A DNA stretch of 64,000 bases from Chelativorans sp. YIM 93263 (GCF_028767125.1 NZ_JAKCWP010000002.1:62001-126000), one strand, 5' to 3'. Numbered from the stretch's first letter, positions 24,906 through 35,316 are shown. Numbers and translations are program-made. The notes: generated from the letters alone by a model not told the origin.

Positions 24906-27900
24906 TCACCGGTATTCGAAAATCTGGCGAAATACGCCGGGTGCTATCGCGGAAATAGGATTCACATTCAGTGTCGGATCACTGAACTTGCCGCTCAACC
25001 GATACGTGATGCCGATAAGCCCCCCGTCCTGACCATTGCCAAGGATCTGCCCGATAATCGGTATTTCACCGAATATTCGATTAAAACCATAGAAGGGCAT
25101 GAACGTACCCGTCAGAGAGATATTGCCACTGGCGTCGTGCAAAACTCCCTGGAAGGTAGATCCCATAAGCGGCCCGCGCAGGACACCGTCCGCGATCTGT
25201 ACCCCGCCCCTGTTCATGGAAATTTCAGCGGTGCCGGTGTCGAAGAAAACGCGAGATGTATCAACCTCGCCAGCGCTGGTCCTGCCTCTGCTCGAGGATG
25301 ACACGAGGAAGTCGAGTTGGGGCTCATCGACTACGTAGAAATCACGCATATCGATTTTCCCTGACAATCCACTTCCGGCACCGGTCAAAGTTGCGGAGAG
25401 CTGTCCTCTGTCGACTTGCCCATATATGTCGAGAAACGCCAGCACCGCACCGGCATTACTGGTCGATGCACGCACAATGGTTCGGCTCGATACCTCGGTT
25501 TTTTCGAAACTGAACGAACCGAAGTCTGGTGTAGCCGCTTTCCCTGAAAACCCATCTGTCCCGTCCCCGAAGGAACCCTGGAACTCCACCTGCTCCAGAA
25601 TCCGATCATTATGTCCGACTACGCGACTGAACTGTGCATCCAGGCGAACAGAATAATTCGCCGCCGGCCCGCCAGAGCCTTGTCGACCCTCATCGAGAAT
25701 ATCCTCGATGACCGTGCGTGCGTCGAGAGTTGAGCCACGTACCGCAACCGAATACGCGCCTTCGGCATCGGTGCGTATGCTTGCGGTAAAATCGTCATTG
25801 CGACTCAATTGCACCCGGTCGAGGTCGGCCTCTTGAAGGCGCCCTCGGGAGAAGCGCATCGTTCCACTTATGAGCAGATCCTCGCCAGTCAGCGCGAACT
25901 GGGAAATCTGAACCGCTTCTCCATCCTGCTCCATAAAGAAGGTCGCCGCGGCCGGAATCCCTGGCGGCTTCTCCCAGCGTATCCAGGGGATAGTCAGGCG
26001 CGCATCGTCCAGGACGACTGTTAGTCGTTTGCGCCCGCCGGTCAGCTCCTGATACTCGACCGTGAATGGTCCGGAGACAAATTGGCCCAATCCGGGGGCA
26101 ACATCCTCCCGAGAGGTATCATTCACTTGCAGTTCGATATCACGAACACGTTCAATTCTCGATTCGCCGAACGGCTCGACCAGCTGTATCGCGGCCGGAA
26201 CTCCGTTCAGTCGGGCGTTTGCCGCGATTTCGGCCCTGTCCGGTTCAACGAGCAAGGATCCGAAAGCGTCGCTGACCTCCTGCCCATTCACCGGCTGTGC
26301 AATGGCCAGATTTTCGTATCGAAGGTCGACCCTCCAGTCGAGGTCGGCTACCGGGATGCCGTCTTGCAGGGGGATATCGGCGCGGATGTGACCGGAAGCA
26401 TTCCCCGAGAGTTCGTCGGGTGCGAAATCATAAAAGCGAGAAGCATTGACCGGCTGATAGGCCGCCAGTTGCGAGATAGCTGACGCATCGCCCGACACCC
26501 CGATTCGTAGTTGACCAATCCGCGGCTTCAAGTGCGCATCATCAATAGTCAGGCTTCCAGTGCCGACATTAACGACACGGTTGCTCGGCATATAGATCGC
26601 TCCTGAAGTCAGCCCGACGTCTACATCCGTTCCGCGGAAGGCAACCCATCCGTTGCCATCGCGCACTGGCGGCATTTCGCCGGCAATATCGAACCGTGTG
26701 TCCGCTAAATTGAAGCGGCCGCCGAGTTCTTCACGCGACAAAGGGACGCCGTTACCGAGACGGTCTGGGGGAACACTCAGTTGCAATGTGCTGTCATAGA
26801 CACGGCCTCCAAACACATGCCGCAAGGTCCAGTTGCGCGCACCCGCTGCAGCAAACCAGGGCCAGAACTGCTTTGCGTGCGCCGTTGGCAAATCAGCAAT
26901 GTAAACGGAAAGGGCAATACCGGGCGACACGTCCTGGGGCATTGTGATCGCCGCACTGGCTGCAACCTCGCCCGCCGACGTTCGCAAGCTGATTTCCTCC
27001 GCTTCCAGCAGGCGTGCTTCAGGTGTGAATTGGCCAGACAGTCGGAAGGCAAAAGGCAATTGGGATTCCGGAGAGTCGATAGGTGCAATGATCGAATCTC
27101 GTGAGACCAAATCGAAACGATAACTTGGCGTGCGGTCTCTGTCCGGGCTGATCGTGCCGTGCAATTTCATCACCGAGCGCCCGACTTCGACGGGAGCGAC
27201 AACGAGTGAGAAGGCTTCGGCCGTTCCTCTGAACGCCAAGCGGGCATGCAGGCTGTCAACGGACATCTCATCTTTGTCGAAGCCAAGCAGAGCTTCTCCA
27301 AGCTTCGCATCCACGACGACTGCGGATTCGCCCGCTGCCCCTGCACGGTGCCCAACAATCGAAATATCGACGGCACCCAAAGAACGGATTGTGCCGGATC
27401 CACGGGGTTCATTCTCGCCCACCGGGGAAGAAAGTTCGATTGAGAGCTCCCCGCCCCCATCTTCATCCCGCTGCGCGATTCCATCCACATAAATGTGCCG
27501 TTCGCCAATGTGGGCCACGCCCTCGGCAATGACATGTTCGTGATCCTGCCGCCGCAGTTCCAGCCGTGAAATAACCAGTTCTGGGCGCTTCTCGCTCAGC
27601 ACCAACCGAACGTCGGAAAGGTCGACTGCGCGTAAACGGTCGGTAACTGAGAAAATGCGATTTGCCGCACCAAACACCGCATGGCTGGCCTCTTTCGGGG
27701 TGGTGACCTCTCGCCCGCCGGGAATCGGCATGCCAGCAGGAAGTACCGCTCCGGCGATACTCAGCCGGGTCAATTCCAACTCACCTTTGAGCAGCGGAAA
27801 GGCGCGCAGTCCAAAACGAAGGCGTCCCACGAGCGCCAGCGTATCGCCATTATCTGCTCTGGTGATGCTGACATCGCGAACTTCGAAAGCAAAAAGGCTC

Positions 27901-28310
27901 GACGTACCAAGACCGAGGTGAACCTCTCCCAGTCCCACGTCTACGTGGAAACCGACGAGATCCGTTATCGTACGCTCTGCATAGAAGCGCAGGCGGTCAT
28001 TGCCAACAGAGCCCTGCCCCACCACATATAGAGCGGCTGCAAGTAAGCTGATGATAGCAACGGCAACGTAGGCGAACCATAGGAACCCGCGTAAGATCTT
28101 CGCCACCCACGATCGTTTTCCGGATACACGCTGGACGCAGCTTGCAGAAGAAAGCCCTTCCGTTGGTGCTGGGTCATGATGCGAGTACCAGTTCCGGTTT
28201 TGATCGGAAGGCTCTTGTTTCACGCGTTTCCTATAAATCTCCCGGCCGAGATGGACGAATCCCGGGAAATGATTATATCTGTGCTTCTCACTGAATGGCG
28301 CTGGCGCCAT
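24906..28310 (-). CDS. AsmA/YhdP-like large envelope protein (DUF3971)
   Basis: A 1,134-residue protein with a single N-terminal membrane helix (ILRGFLWFAYVAVAIISLLA, near residue 75) and a very long periplasmic beta-rich body. It ends in the family signature NVNPISAIAPGVFRQIFEY. It belongs to the AsmA-like group that includes YhdP and TamB, thought to bridge the periplasm and carry phospholipids to the outer membrane. The start at 28310 leaves an unusually long cytoplasmic leader; a later start is possible. It is convergent with tyrS (5 bases between stops) and divergent from the peroxiredoxin gene. Confidence 0.88.
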   Translation of the reverse strand: MAPAPFSEKHRYNHFPGFVHLGREIYRKRVKQEPSDQNRNWYSHHDPAPTEGLSSASCVQRVSGKRSWVAKILRGFLWFAYVAVAIISLLAAALYVVGQGSVGNDRLRFYAERTITDLVGFHVDVGLGEVHLGLGTSSLFAFEVRDVSITRADNGDTLALVGRLRFGLRAFPLLKGELELTRLSIAGAVLPAGMPIPGGREVTTPKEASHAVFGAANRIFSVTDRLRAVDLSDVRLVLSEKRPELVISRLELRRQDHEHVIAEGVAHIGERHIYVDGIAQRDEDGGGELSIELSSPVGENEPRGSGTIRSLGAVDISIVGHRAGAAGESAVVVDAKLGEALLGFDKDEMSVDSLHARLAFRGTAEAFSLVVAPVEVGRSVMKLHGTISPDRDRTPSYRFDLVSRDSIIAPIDSPESQLPFAFRLSGQFTPEARLLEAEEISLRTSAGEVAASAAITMPQDVSPGIALSVYIADLPTAHAKQFWPWFAAAGARNWTLRHVFGGRVYDSTLQLSVPPDRLGNGVPLSREELGGRFNLADTRFDIAGEMPPVRDGNGWVAFRGTDVDVGLTSGAIYMPSNRVVNVGTGSLTIDDAHLKPRIGQLRIGVSGDASAISQLAAYQPVNASRFYDFAPDELSGNASGHIRADIPLQDGIPVADLDWRVDLRYENLAIAQPVNGQEVSDAFGSLLVEPDRAEIAANARLNGVPAAIQLVEPFGESRIERVRDIELQVNDTSREDVAPGLGQFVSGPFTVEYQELTGGRKRLTVVLDDARLTIPWIRWEKPPGIPAAATFFMEQDGEAVQISQFALTGEDLLISGTMRFSRGRLQEADLDRVQLSRNDDFTASIRTDAEGAYSVAVRGSTLDARTVIEDILDEGRQGSGGPAANYSVRLDAQFSRVVGHNDRILEQVEFQGSFGDGTDGFSGKAATPDFGSFSFEKTEVSSRTIVRASTSNAGAVLAFLDIYGQVDRGQLSATLTGAGSGLSGKIDMRDFYVVDEPQLDFLVSSSSRGRTSAGEVDTSRVFFDTGTAEISMNRGGVQIADGVLRGPLMGSTFQGVLHDASGNISLTGTFMPFYGFNRIFGEIPIIGQILGNGQDGGLIGITYRLSGKFSDPTLNVNPISAIAPGVFRQIFEYR

Positions 28311-28360
28311 AGAAATCCAGCGATTTTATGCCCACCCTAACCGTAAACGAGGGTAAGAAG

Positions 28361-28828
28361 ATGGCTTTTCTCGAGAAAGGCAGCAAAGCACCCGATTTCG
28401 AACTACCGAGAGACGGTGGCGGAACATTGCGGCTTTCCGACTTACGCGGCAATCCCGTAGTGCTCTACTTCTACCCCAAAGACGACACCAGCGGCTGCAC
28501 CTCGCAGGCAATCGATTTTTCCGAGCGCAAATCGGAGTTCGATGCAATGGGCATTGCCGTGGTCGGAATGTCCCCTGACAGTCGTAAAAGCCACGAGAAG
28601 TTCAAGGCAAAGCACGGCTTATCTATTGATCTTGTATCCGATCCGGACAAGACGGTACTGCAGGAGTACGGCGTCTGGGTGGAGAAAAGCATGTATGGCC
28701 GCAAATACATGGGCGTAGAGCGGAGCACTTTCCTTATTTCCGCGGATGGTACGATTGCCGAAGTCTGGCGCAAGGTGAAGGTGCCTGGGCACGTCGACGC
28801 CGTGCTGAAGGCAGCCGAGGCGCTCTAG
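28361..28828 (+). CDS. bcp: Thioredoxin-dependent thiol peroxidase (BCP-type peroxiredoxin)
   Basis: A 155-residue peroxiredoxin that reduces hydrogen and organic peroxides. The peroxidatic Cys46 lies in YFYPKDDTSGCTSQA; the resolving cysteine five residues later, seen in E. coli BCP, is absent, so it would work as a 1-Cys type or through another Cys. ATG 28361 is chosen because GAGGG lies about 8 bases upstream and the protein then begins MAFLEKGSKAPDFEL as usual; an ATG at 28328 is less well placed. The gene is divergent from the AsmA-like gene. Confidence 0.92.
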   Translation: MAFLEKGSKAPDFELPRDGGGTLRLSDLRGNPVVLYFYPKDDTSGCTSQAIDFSERKSEFDAMGIAVVGMSPDSRKSHEKFKAKHGLSIDLVSDPDKTVLQEYGVWVEKSMYGRKYMGVERSTFLISADGTIAEVWRKVKVPGHVDAVLKAAEAL

Positions 28829-28930
28829 TCGACAGTTCCTGCTTTTCTTCCCAATATACAAGGCTTCGTTAACCTTAATTTTGTCTAATCATCTCGTGTA
28901 GAGTTCCTGGCATCGAGGTGATTTAGTTCC

Positions 28931-30163
28931 GTGAACCCCGTTTCTACACAGTCATCAAGGAAGAAAGGTGGGCCGTTTACGGTTGTCGTTGCCCGTGGCG
29001 ACGACATGCGCCATTTCTCCGTCCATCCATGGCTCGTGGTGACAGCGGGCCTTGCCGTTATTGCCGTCAGCATCGGCGTGATCGGCACGACCGGCTATCT
29101 CCTGCTTCAGGACAACCATGTTACTGCGGCGGTGGCCCCTGCGCGCGATCATCATCAGCGGCGCATCTACGAAGAACGCATCGCGACACTGCGTGCGCAG
29201 ATTGACCGTATTACAAGCCAGCAAGTCGTGGCGCGCGAGCGGGTTCATCAAAAGGTGAATGAACTTGTCCTTCGCCAGGAACAACTCGCCCGCCGTTACG
29301 CAGAATTCGCGCCGACATTCGACCTGAACGACAAAGCCGGAAACCAGCCGAACATCCCACATCCCTCCCCGCGCCCAGACGTGCCCGTCACCGGTAATGC
29401 CTATTCCGCACCAAGCTCCTTATCCATACCCTGGCCGCTGCGGAACGATGACGAGGCTTCTGTTGAACGTTCTGTAGCTGGACAAGACCAAGCATCCTCG
29501 ATTTCACAGTCCTTGCGCGCTGTAGAAAGACATCAGATCGAAACCCTTCATGCGCTCACCCGGCAAACTTACGAAGCTGCGGGAGCGATTAACGAAGCCC
29601 TCGGTCGAGCAGGCGCCATGCTCGATCGGGAAGAGCACCTCGGCGGGCCTTTTATTCCACCGGACGGCAAAACCGCCTTCGCTGAGCAGGTTCATGAGCT
29701 CGACGTAGCTCTTGCCTTGCTGGAGGATCTTACGCAGAGGGCCCGTGAACTTCCCCTTTATAATCCTATTAGCGACGCAGCAGTGACCAGCCGCTACGGA
29801 ATCCGCCGTGATCCTATTCTCGGACGCAAGGCATATCATTCGGGCGTCGATTTCCGCGCACGCGCAGGAACACCTGTGCAGGCGGCTGGGCCGGGCAAGG
29901 TTGTCAAGGCCGAGTGGAACGGTGGTTACGGGCGTATGGTCGAGATTGACCATGGGGGCGGCATTGTCACGCGTTACGCTCATCTAAGCGCAATTGAGGT
30001 CTCAAAGGGCGCTCGAATAGAGGCGGGAAGCGTTGTCGGGCTTTCAGGTAGCAGCGGACGGTCAACAGGTCCGCATCTTCACTATGAGATCCGAAGGAAG
30101 GGCAAGGCAACGGACCCCATGAAATTCATTGAGGCCGGCCGGCGCATCGCTGAATATCTGTAA
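28931..30163 (+). CDS. M23-family peptidase (LytM domain), membrane-anchored
   Basis: A 410-residue envelope protein. A short cytoplasmic start is followed by one membrane helix (about 36-58), then a coiled-coil region (about 75-115), a linker and a C-terminal M23 LytM domain. The zinc motifs are HSGVDFRARAGTPV and GPHLHYEIRRKGKA, both intact, so it should be an active DD-endopeptidase or cell-division-type hydrolase. It starts with GTG 28931 with GAGG somewhat far upstream. It forms a single transcription unit ending in the shared terminator with tig. Confidence 0.92.
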   Translation: MNPVSTQSSRKKGGPFTVVVARGDDMRHFSVHPWLVVTAGLAVIAVSIGVIGTTGYLLLQDNHVTAAVAPARDHHQRRIYEERIATLRAQIDRITSQQVVARERVHQKVNELVLRQEQLARRYAEFAPTFDLNDKAGNQPNIPHPSPRPDVPVTGNAYSAPSSLSIPWPLRNDDEASVERSVAGQDQASSISQSLRAVERHQIETLHALTRQTYEAAGAINEALGRAGAMLDREEHLGGPFIPPDGKTAFAEQVHELDVALALLEDLTQRARELPLYNPISDAAVTSRYGIRRDPILGRKAYHSGVDFRARAGTPVQAAGPGKVVKAEWNGGYGRMVEIDHGGGIVTRYAHLSAIEVSKGARIEAGSVVGLSGSSGRSTGPHLHYEIRRKGKATDPMKFIEAGRRIAEYL

Positions 30164-30181
30164 TTCTCACCTACGAACAAA

Positions 30182-30210
30182 AAGCCCCGGTGCCGAGGAC
30201 ACCGGGGCTT
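30182..30210. terminator. Bidirectional terminator between M23 peptidase gene and tig
   Basis: AAGCCCCGGTG and CACCGGGGCTT pair perfectly around a 7-base loop. On the minus strand the stem is followed by TTTTT, which serves tig; on the plus strand it follows the M23 gene stop by about 20 bases. Confidence 0.85.
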
Positions 30211-30232
30211 GCTCACCGCATGGATCGGGAAA

Positions 30233-31660
30233 CTACTCTGTTTCGGCTTCCGCCTTCTTGGAAGCCTTTTTCTTTGTAGAGGCCTTTTTCTTTTCCTCGG
30301 CCGCCTTTTCTCCGGCCTCGTCCTCATCGTCAGCCAGCAGCTCTTCGCGGCTCACCTTCTTGTCCGTCACCTCCACCTGCGAAAGCAAATGGTCCACCGC
30401 CTTCTCCTCAAAGAGCGGTGCACGGACATTGTTGAGCGCCTGCGGATTCTGCCGATAAAAGTCGTAGATCTCCTGCTGCTGATGCTCCGGATAGCGGCGG
30501 ATCGTATCGATCAGTGCCCGCTGCATCTCTTCGTCGGAGACCTGGACGCCGGCTTCCTCGCCGATCTGGGCTAGAACTAAGCCGAGGCGCACGCGCCGAT
30601 CGGCGAGTTTCCGATATTCCTCGCGCGCTTCCTCTTCCGTCGTATCCTCGTCCTCGAAGGTGCGACCGGCCTGCTCCAAATCCCGTGTCACCTGAGACCA
30701 GATGTTATTGAACTCGGATTCAACGAGCGCTTCCGGCACCTCGAACTTGTACTTCTCGTCGAGAGCATCAAGAAGTTGCCGCTTTGACTTCTGGCGAGTA
30801 ACCTGCCCAAACTGGTTTTCAAGCTGCCCGCGCACGATCTCGCGCAGTTTGTCAGCGGACTCCAATCCCAGCTTCTTGGCCAGTTCGTCATCGATCTGAA
30901 GCTCGTCCGCCTGGGCGACTTCCTTGACGGTGACCTCGAACTCAACCTCTTTGCCTGCAAGATGCGCGGCGGCGTAATCCTCTGGAAAAGTAACTGTGAT
31001 TGTCTTGGCGTCGCCGGCTTTGCCCCCTACAAGCTGCTCCTCGAAGCCAGGGATGAACTGGCCGTGCCCGATCACCACCTCCGAATCGGTCGCCGACCCG
31101 CCCTCAAACGGCTCTCCGTCTAGCTTGCCGACGTAATCCATGGTGACCTTGTCACCGTCTTCCGCCTTACCGTCTTTGGGCTGATAGGTGCGCGTCGAAT
31201 CCGCGACACGCTTGACCTGCTCTTCAACTTCATCTTCCGGAACGTCGTAGACGGGGCGCGTGATCTTGATGTCCGACACGTCTTTCAACTCGATGGGCGG
31301 AAGTATCTCATAGCTCATCGAGAATTCGAAGTTGGCGCCGCCGGCAAGAATCTTCTCGGCCTCTTTCTCATCCTCTGTCATCGAGATTTCTGGCTGCATG
31401 GCGGCCTTTTCGCCACGGTCTTCCAATATCGAGCGCGGCGTGTCGGACACGATCTCGTTGACCACCTCGGCCATGAAGGATTTGCCGTAAATGCGGCGCA
31501 AATGCTGGATCGGCACCTTGCCAGGGCGAAAACCCTTGAGCCGCACTTTCTTCTTGGCGTCTTCCAGCCGTTCCGCCAGCCGGCTTTCCAGGTCCTCCGC
31601 CGGAACGGTGACTTTGATCTCACGCTTAAGACCGGAATTGAGAGTCTCGCTAACCTGCAT
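30233..31660 (-). CDS. tig: Trigger factor
   Basis: A 475-residue ribosome-bound chaperone and peptidyl-prolyl isomerase. The N-terminal ribosome-binding domain has [20 protein letters not shown] (signature GFRxGKxP), the FKBP domain follows with [20 protein letters not shown], and a long helical C-terminal domain ends in a Lys/Ala/Glu-rich tail ([19 protein letters not shown]). The length is typical for rhizobial trigger factors. It is a single gene with tRNA-Leu upstream on the same strand. Confidence 0.96.
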   Translation of the reverse strand: MQVSETLNSGLKREIKVTVPAEDLESRLAERLEDAKKKVRLKGFRPGKVPIQHLRRIYGKSFMAEVVNEIVSDTPRSILEDRGEKAAMQPEISMTEDEKEAEKILAGGANFEFSMSYEILPPIELKDVSDIKITRPVYDVPEDEVEEQVKRVADSTRTYQPKDGKAEDGDKVTMDYVGKLDGEPFEGGSATDSEVVIGHGQFIPGFEEQLVGGKAGDAKTITVTFPEDYAAAHLAGKEVEFEVTVKEVAQADELQIDDELAKKLGLESADKLREIVRGQLENQFGQVTRQKSKRQLLDALDEKYKFEVPEALVESEFNNIWSQVTRDLEQAGRTFEDEDTTEEEAREEYRKLADRRVRLGLVLAQIGEEAGVQVSDEEMQRALIDTIRRYPEHQQQEIYDFYRQNPQALNNVRAPLFEEKAVDHLLSQVEVTDKKVSREELLADDEDEAGEKAAEEKKKASTKKKASKKAEAETE

Positions 31661-31736
31661 TCAAAAAACCTTTATGTTCACTCAGCGCCGCACCAGACGG
31701 CGTATCACCGTTCACCTGCCAAATCCGGGGGCAACC

Positions 31737-31821
31737 TGGTGCGGGTGGAGGGATTTGAACCCCCACGGCTTGCGCCACAGGAACCTAAATCCTGCGTGTC
31801 TACCAGTTCCACCACACCCGC
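31737..31821 (-). tRNA. tRNA-Leu (anticodon TAG)
   Basis: An 85-base class II tRNA. On the minus strand it starts GCGGGTGTGGTGGAACTGG, has the anticodon loop TTTAGGT, a long variable arm, the T-loop GGTTCAAATCC and an encoded CCA (31737-31739). Confidence 0.96.
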
Positions 31822-31852
31822 CTCGGAAGCCTATGCTCCCGAAAGCGCGCGT

Positions 31853-31880
31853 TCTATATCACTTGGCCATTGACTATCAA
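31853..31880 (-). promoter_or_regulatory. Promoter of tRNA-Leu
   Basis: On the minus strand TTGATA (31880-31875) and TATAGA (31858-31853) are 16 bases apart, 32 bases upstream of the tRNA 5' end. Confidence 0.6.
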
Positions 31881-32015
31881 AGGGAAATTGCCGCGAAAAC
31901 CGCCTTTTTCGCCGCACTTTCTTTCAGACAGCTCCCATGCGACCGAGCGGCCGCGTACGATGCGGAACTCGGCGCAGTTGCACCGCGTTGTCAAATCTCT
32001 GCCTTGGAGTGCGCA

Positions 32016-32828
32016 ATGGCACCGCGGCCCTATTGGAAAGGGTACCTCAAGCTCTCGCTCGTGACCTGCTCGGTTTCGCTGACGCCGGCAACGACCGAGC
32101 GTGAGAAGATGCGCTTCCATACGGTCAATCGCGATACCGGAAACCGCGTGCGCAGTCGGTACGTTGATGCAGAAACAGGTAAGCCGGTTGATGATGACGA
32201 CGAGATCAGAGGCTACGAGATCGAGGACGGCGAATACGTCACCTTCGAGGACGAGGAACTCCAGGCAGTCAACCTGGAGAGCACGCGAACGATAGATATC
32301 GAACAGTTCGTTCCCGCCGAATCGATCGAATGGATCTGGTACGATAAGCCCTATTATCTCATGCCGGATGATGAAGTTGCTCAGGAAGCCTTCGCCGTAA
32401 TCCGTGAAGCGATGGCTGAGACCGGAACGGTCGGCATTTCGCGGCTTGTCCTTTCCCGTCGCGAAAGGGCAATCATGCTCCAGCCGCGTGTCAAGGGCAT
32501 CGTTTTGTGGACGCTGCGTTATGGAGACGAGGTTCGCGATCCGCAGGAAGTGTTTGCGGGTCTGGAAGAGAAGAAGACCGAGTCGAGGCTTGTCTCCCTG
32601 ATAGAGGCGCTCGTCCAGGACCTCACCAAACCGTGGGACCCCGCCATGGTGAATGATCCGGTCCAGAAGCGGCTGCAGGACATCATCCAAAGCAAGCAAA
32701 AGAAAACCGGCAAACAGCGCAAGGGTGGTAAGAGAAAGCAGGAGGAACAATCCGCGCCGTCCGCCGAGGTCGTGAGCATCACGGATGCGCTGAGAAAGTC
32801 ACTCTCGCAGGAAAGAAAGAAGAAATAG
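32016..32828 (+). CDS. ku: Ku protein (first copy), non-homologous end joining
   Basis: A 270-residue bacterial Ku that forms a ring on double-strand DNA ends and recruits LigD. It begins with the family pattern RPYWKGYLKLSLVTCSVSL and contains RDTGNRVRSRYVDAETGKPV; the last 40 residues are Lys/Arg-rich, as in Ku proteins that use a basic tail for DNA binding. ATG 32016 with GGAG upstream is chosen; a much longer open frame upstream runs through the tRNA-Leu gene and is not coding. It is convergent with ligD (13 bases between stops). A second ku lies on the other side of ligD. Confidence 0.94.
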   Translation: MAPRPYWKGYLKLSLVTCSVSLTPATTEREKMRFHTVNRDTGNRVRSRYVDAETGKPVDDDDEIRGYEIEDGEYVTFEDEELQAVNLESTRTIDIEQFVPAESIEWIWYDKPYYLMPDDEVAQEAFAVIREAMAETGTVGISRLVLSRRERAIMLQPRVKGIVLWTLRYGDEVRDPQEVFAGLEEKKTESRLVSLIEALVQDLTKPWDPAMVNDPVQKRLQDIIQSKQKKTGKQRKGGKRKQEEQSAPSAEVVSITDALRKSLSQERKKK

Positions 32829-32841
32829 GATCGCTTCTCGG

Positions 32842-35316
32842 TTAGGAGGCCCTCTTGGCTTTCAAGTTAAGAGGCTTCGCCGCCTTCCAGAATTCCTCCC
32901 AGGGATCGGTCGTTAGTGCCGCCAACCGCGTAATGGCATTTTCAACGGTATAATAGTCTGAGCCGATCGCCGGGTCCAATTCGTCCCATCCAAGGGGCAT
33001 CGAGACTGCCGCACCTGGACGCGCGCGTGTCGAATAAGGCGCGACGGCAGTAGCCCCACGACCGTTGCGCAGATAATCTATGAGGATCTTGCCTTTACGC
33101 TTTGCCTTAGAAACCGTCGCGACAAACCGCTCTGGGCTATCGGAGGCCATGGAATCAGCGATTTGCTTCGCAAACCCCTTCACCTCGCCCCATGCTGCCC
33201 GCGGTTTCAGAGGCGCGACGACATGAAGTCCCTTCCCGCCCGATGTCTTGACGAAACTTGGAAGCCCAGCTTCAGAAAGCCTGTCCCGGACTTCCTCCGC
33301 AGCCGCGATAACGTCGCTCCACTCCACACCGGGACCTGGATCCAGGTCCATATTAATGAGGTCCGGCTTCTCCAAATCATCCAAGCGCGCGCCCCAGGGA
33401 TGGATTTCCAATGCGCCGCCCTGCACGAGGCCGAGCAACCCAGGCAAATCCTCGATCGCGATGATGGTTTCCTCGTCCTCGGGATCCACGGCCTTCAGTA
33501 TTTCTTTGGATTGCCCACGCCACGCGTGCTTTTGGAAAAAGCACTGACCGTCAACACCACTTGGGCACCGCACCAGCGCCAGGGGACGATCGACAATGAA
33601 CGGTCCCATGAAGCGCCAGGTTTCAGAATAGTAGTCGGCAAGTCCCTGTTTCGTAACGCCGGCATCTTTCCAATAGATGCGATCCGGATGTGTAAGCCGC
33701 ACGGCCGGTGGCGCCTTTTCCTTTACACTTTCGCTCGTCTCCCGCCTTACCTCCTTTGGATCGAGATCCTCGCGCAGCCCCCGAAAAGATGCATGGCGTA
33801 TGTGTTTGTCCGCGGTCCAAGCCCTGAACTCGATCTCGGCAACGAGCTCCGGCCGGACGAAATTGGCTTGCCGGGCTTCATCCGCTGTGAGTTTGGCCGC
33901 AAAGGGGCTCTTCTGGGCGCGCATTTTACTGAGGCGCTTGTAGAGGTCCTGCGCGGTCTGATGATTGAAACCGGTTCCCACCCGCCCGGCGTGGACCAGC
34001 TTGCCGTCATTGTAATATCCGAGGATCAAGGAGCCGATCATTCGGCTCGAGATAGACGATGGCACGAAACCGGCTACAACGAATTCCTGTCGGTTTGAGC
34101 ACTTCGACTTGATCCAGCCTTTCCCGCGCCCGGATCGGTACGGCGCATCACGGTCTTTCGAGATGATACCCTCAAGGCTTAACCTGCAAGCGTGCTGTAA
34201 AACGAGATCGCCATCCTCCTCAAAATGCTCGCTGTAATGCAGGGCAGACGGTGCATTCTGAAGCAGCTTTTCCAGCACTGACTTGCGCTCGATCTGCGGC
34301 AAGGGACGGAGGTCGTAGCCATCCAAGTAAAGCAGGTCAAATATGTAGAACACGAACCGGTCGGTTCGGCCCGCCGACAAATCCGCCTGCAGAGCGGAAA
34401 AATCGGACGCGCCACCTGCCGCCTCGACGACTAACTCGCCATCAAGAACCGCCGTGTGCGCCGGAACTGCAGTAAGCGCATCGATGATGGTGTCACCGAA
34501 CTTATCCGTCCAGTCCAGTCCGCTGCGCGTGAGCAACTGGACCTTGCCGCCACGCAAATGGGCCTGGAGCCGATAACCATCGAACTTGATCTCGTGGAGC
34601 CACTTGGTCCCGCGGGGCGGTTTAGGTTTCAATGCGGCAAGCGTGGGCTCGATGAATCCCGGATAGCCGGACTTCTTCGCCCCCTTGGGAATGGAGATTT
34701 CATCCGGCCCCTCGATCCGGCCTGTCTTCGACGACCAGCCTGGGGCCTCGCCTGCGACCTCCTCCACCGCCCTGCCCGTTTTCACGGATTCGGGGCGTTC
34801 CTTCAATATGTCGGGAGCATCCTCGTCCCGGGCCGCATTGTCTTCGCCCTTTATGAGCAGCCAGTTTTCTCTTTTCTCTCGCGGTTTCTTAGCCATGCGC
34901 ACGAGATGCCACCGGCCGCTGAGTTTTTCCCCGTGGAGCTCGAAAGTCAGATGCCCTTTCTGATACCCCTTTTCTGGAGCTTCGATTGCCGCCCAGGTTC
35001 CACGATCCCAGACGATAACGGACCCACCACCATACTCGCCTTTGGGTATAGTGCCTTCGAAGTCTCCATACTCGAGCGGATGATCCTCGACGTGAACCGC
35101 CAGACGTTTCTCGCCGGGCACAAGGCTGGGGCCCTTCGTAACCGCCCAGCTCTTCAGCGCACCGTCCATCTCAAGGCGTAAGTCATAATGCAGGCGACGG
35201 GCAGCATGCTTTTGGATAACAAAGCTGTTCCCCTTCGCCGCTTTCTTCCCCTCTTTTCCGCGCGGCTCGGAGGTAGTCTCGAAGTTGCGCTTCTTGCGAT
35301 AGGCCGTCAGTGCCAT
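32842..35316 (-). CDS. ligD: ATP-dependent DNA ligase LigD with phosphoesterase and polymerase domains
   Basis: An 824-residue multifunctional end-joining enzyme with domains in the order PE-LIG-POL, as in Pseudomonas. The phosphoesterase part (about 30-160) has KHAARRLHYDLRLE with the metal-binding His37, His43 and Asp45. The ligase domain has the nucleophile Lys244 in HEIKFDGYRLQ. The polymerase/primase domain (about 540-800) has MDLDPGPGVEW and SGGKGLHVVAPL. ATG 35316 overlaps the stop codon of the upstream ku by one base (TGATG), so the two are translationally coupled. It repairs double-strand breaks with the Ku proteins. Confidence 0.96.
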   Translation of the reverse strand: MALTAYRKKRNFETTSEPRGKEGKKAAKGNSFVIQKHAARRLHYDLRLEMDGALKSWAVTKGPSLVPGEKRLAVHVEDHPLEYGDFEGTIPKGEYGGGSVIVWDRGTWAAIEAPEKGYQKGHLTFELHGEKLSGRWHLVRMAKKPREKRENWLLIKGEDNAARDEDAPDILKERPESVKTGRAVEEVAGEAPGWSSKTGRIEGPDEISIPKGAKKSGYPGFIEPTLAALKPKPPRGTKWLHEIKFDGYRLQAHLRGGKVQLLTRSGLDWTDKFGDTIIDALTAVPAHTAVLDGELVVEAAGGASDFSALQADLSAGRTDRFVFYIFDLLYLDGYDLRPLPQIERKSVLEKLLQNAPSALHYSEHFEEDGDLVLQHACRLSLEGIISKDRDAPYRSGRGKGWIKSKCSNRQEFVVAGFVPSSISSRMIGSLILGYYNDGKLVHAGRVGTGFNHQTAQDLYKRLSKMRAQKSPFAAKLTADEARQANFVRPELVAEIEFRAWTADKHIRHASFRGLREDLDPKEVRRETSESVKEKAPPAVRLTHPDRIYWKDAGVTKQGLADYYSETWRFMGPFIVDRPLALVRCPSGVDGQCFFQKHAWRGQSKEILKAVDPEDEETIIAIEDLPGLLGLVQGGALEIHPWGARLDDLEKPDLINMDLDPGPGVEWSDVIAAAEEVRDRLSEAGLPSFVKTSGGKGLHVVAPLKPRAAWGEVKGFAKQIADSMASDSPERFVATVSKAKRKGKILIDYLRNGRGATAVAPYSTRARPGAAVSMPLGWDELDPAIGSDYYTVENAITRLAALTTDPWEEFWKAAKPLNLKAKRAS

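Noticed and set aside
28868-28880. CtrA-like box TTAACCTTAA before the M23 gene
   Set aside because: The half-site spacing is 2 bases rather than 7, so it does not fit the CtrA consensus.
31491-32015. N-terminal extension of the first Ku
   Set aside because: The open frame runs through the tRNA-Leu gene; the conserved Ku start is at 32016 with its own ribosome-binding site.
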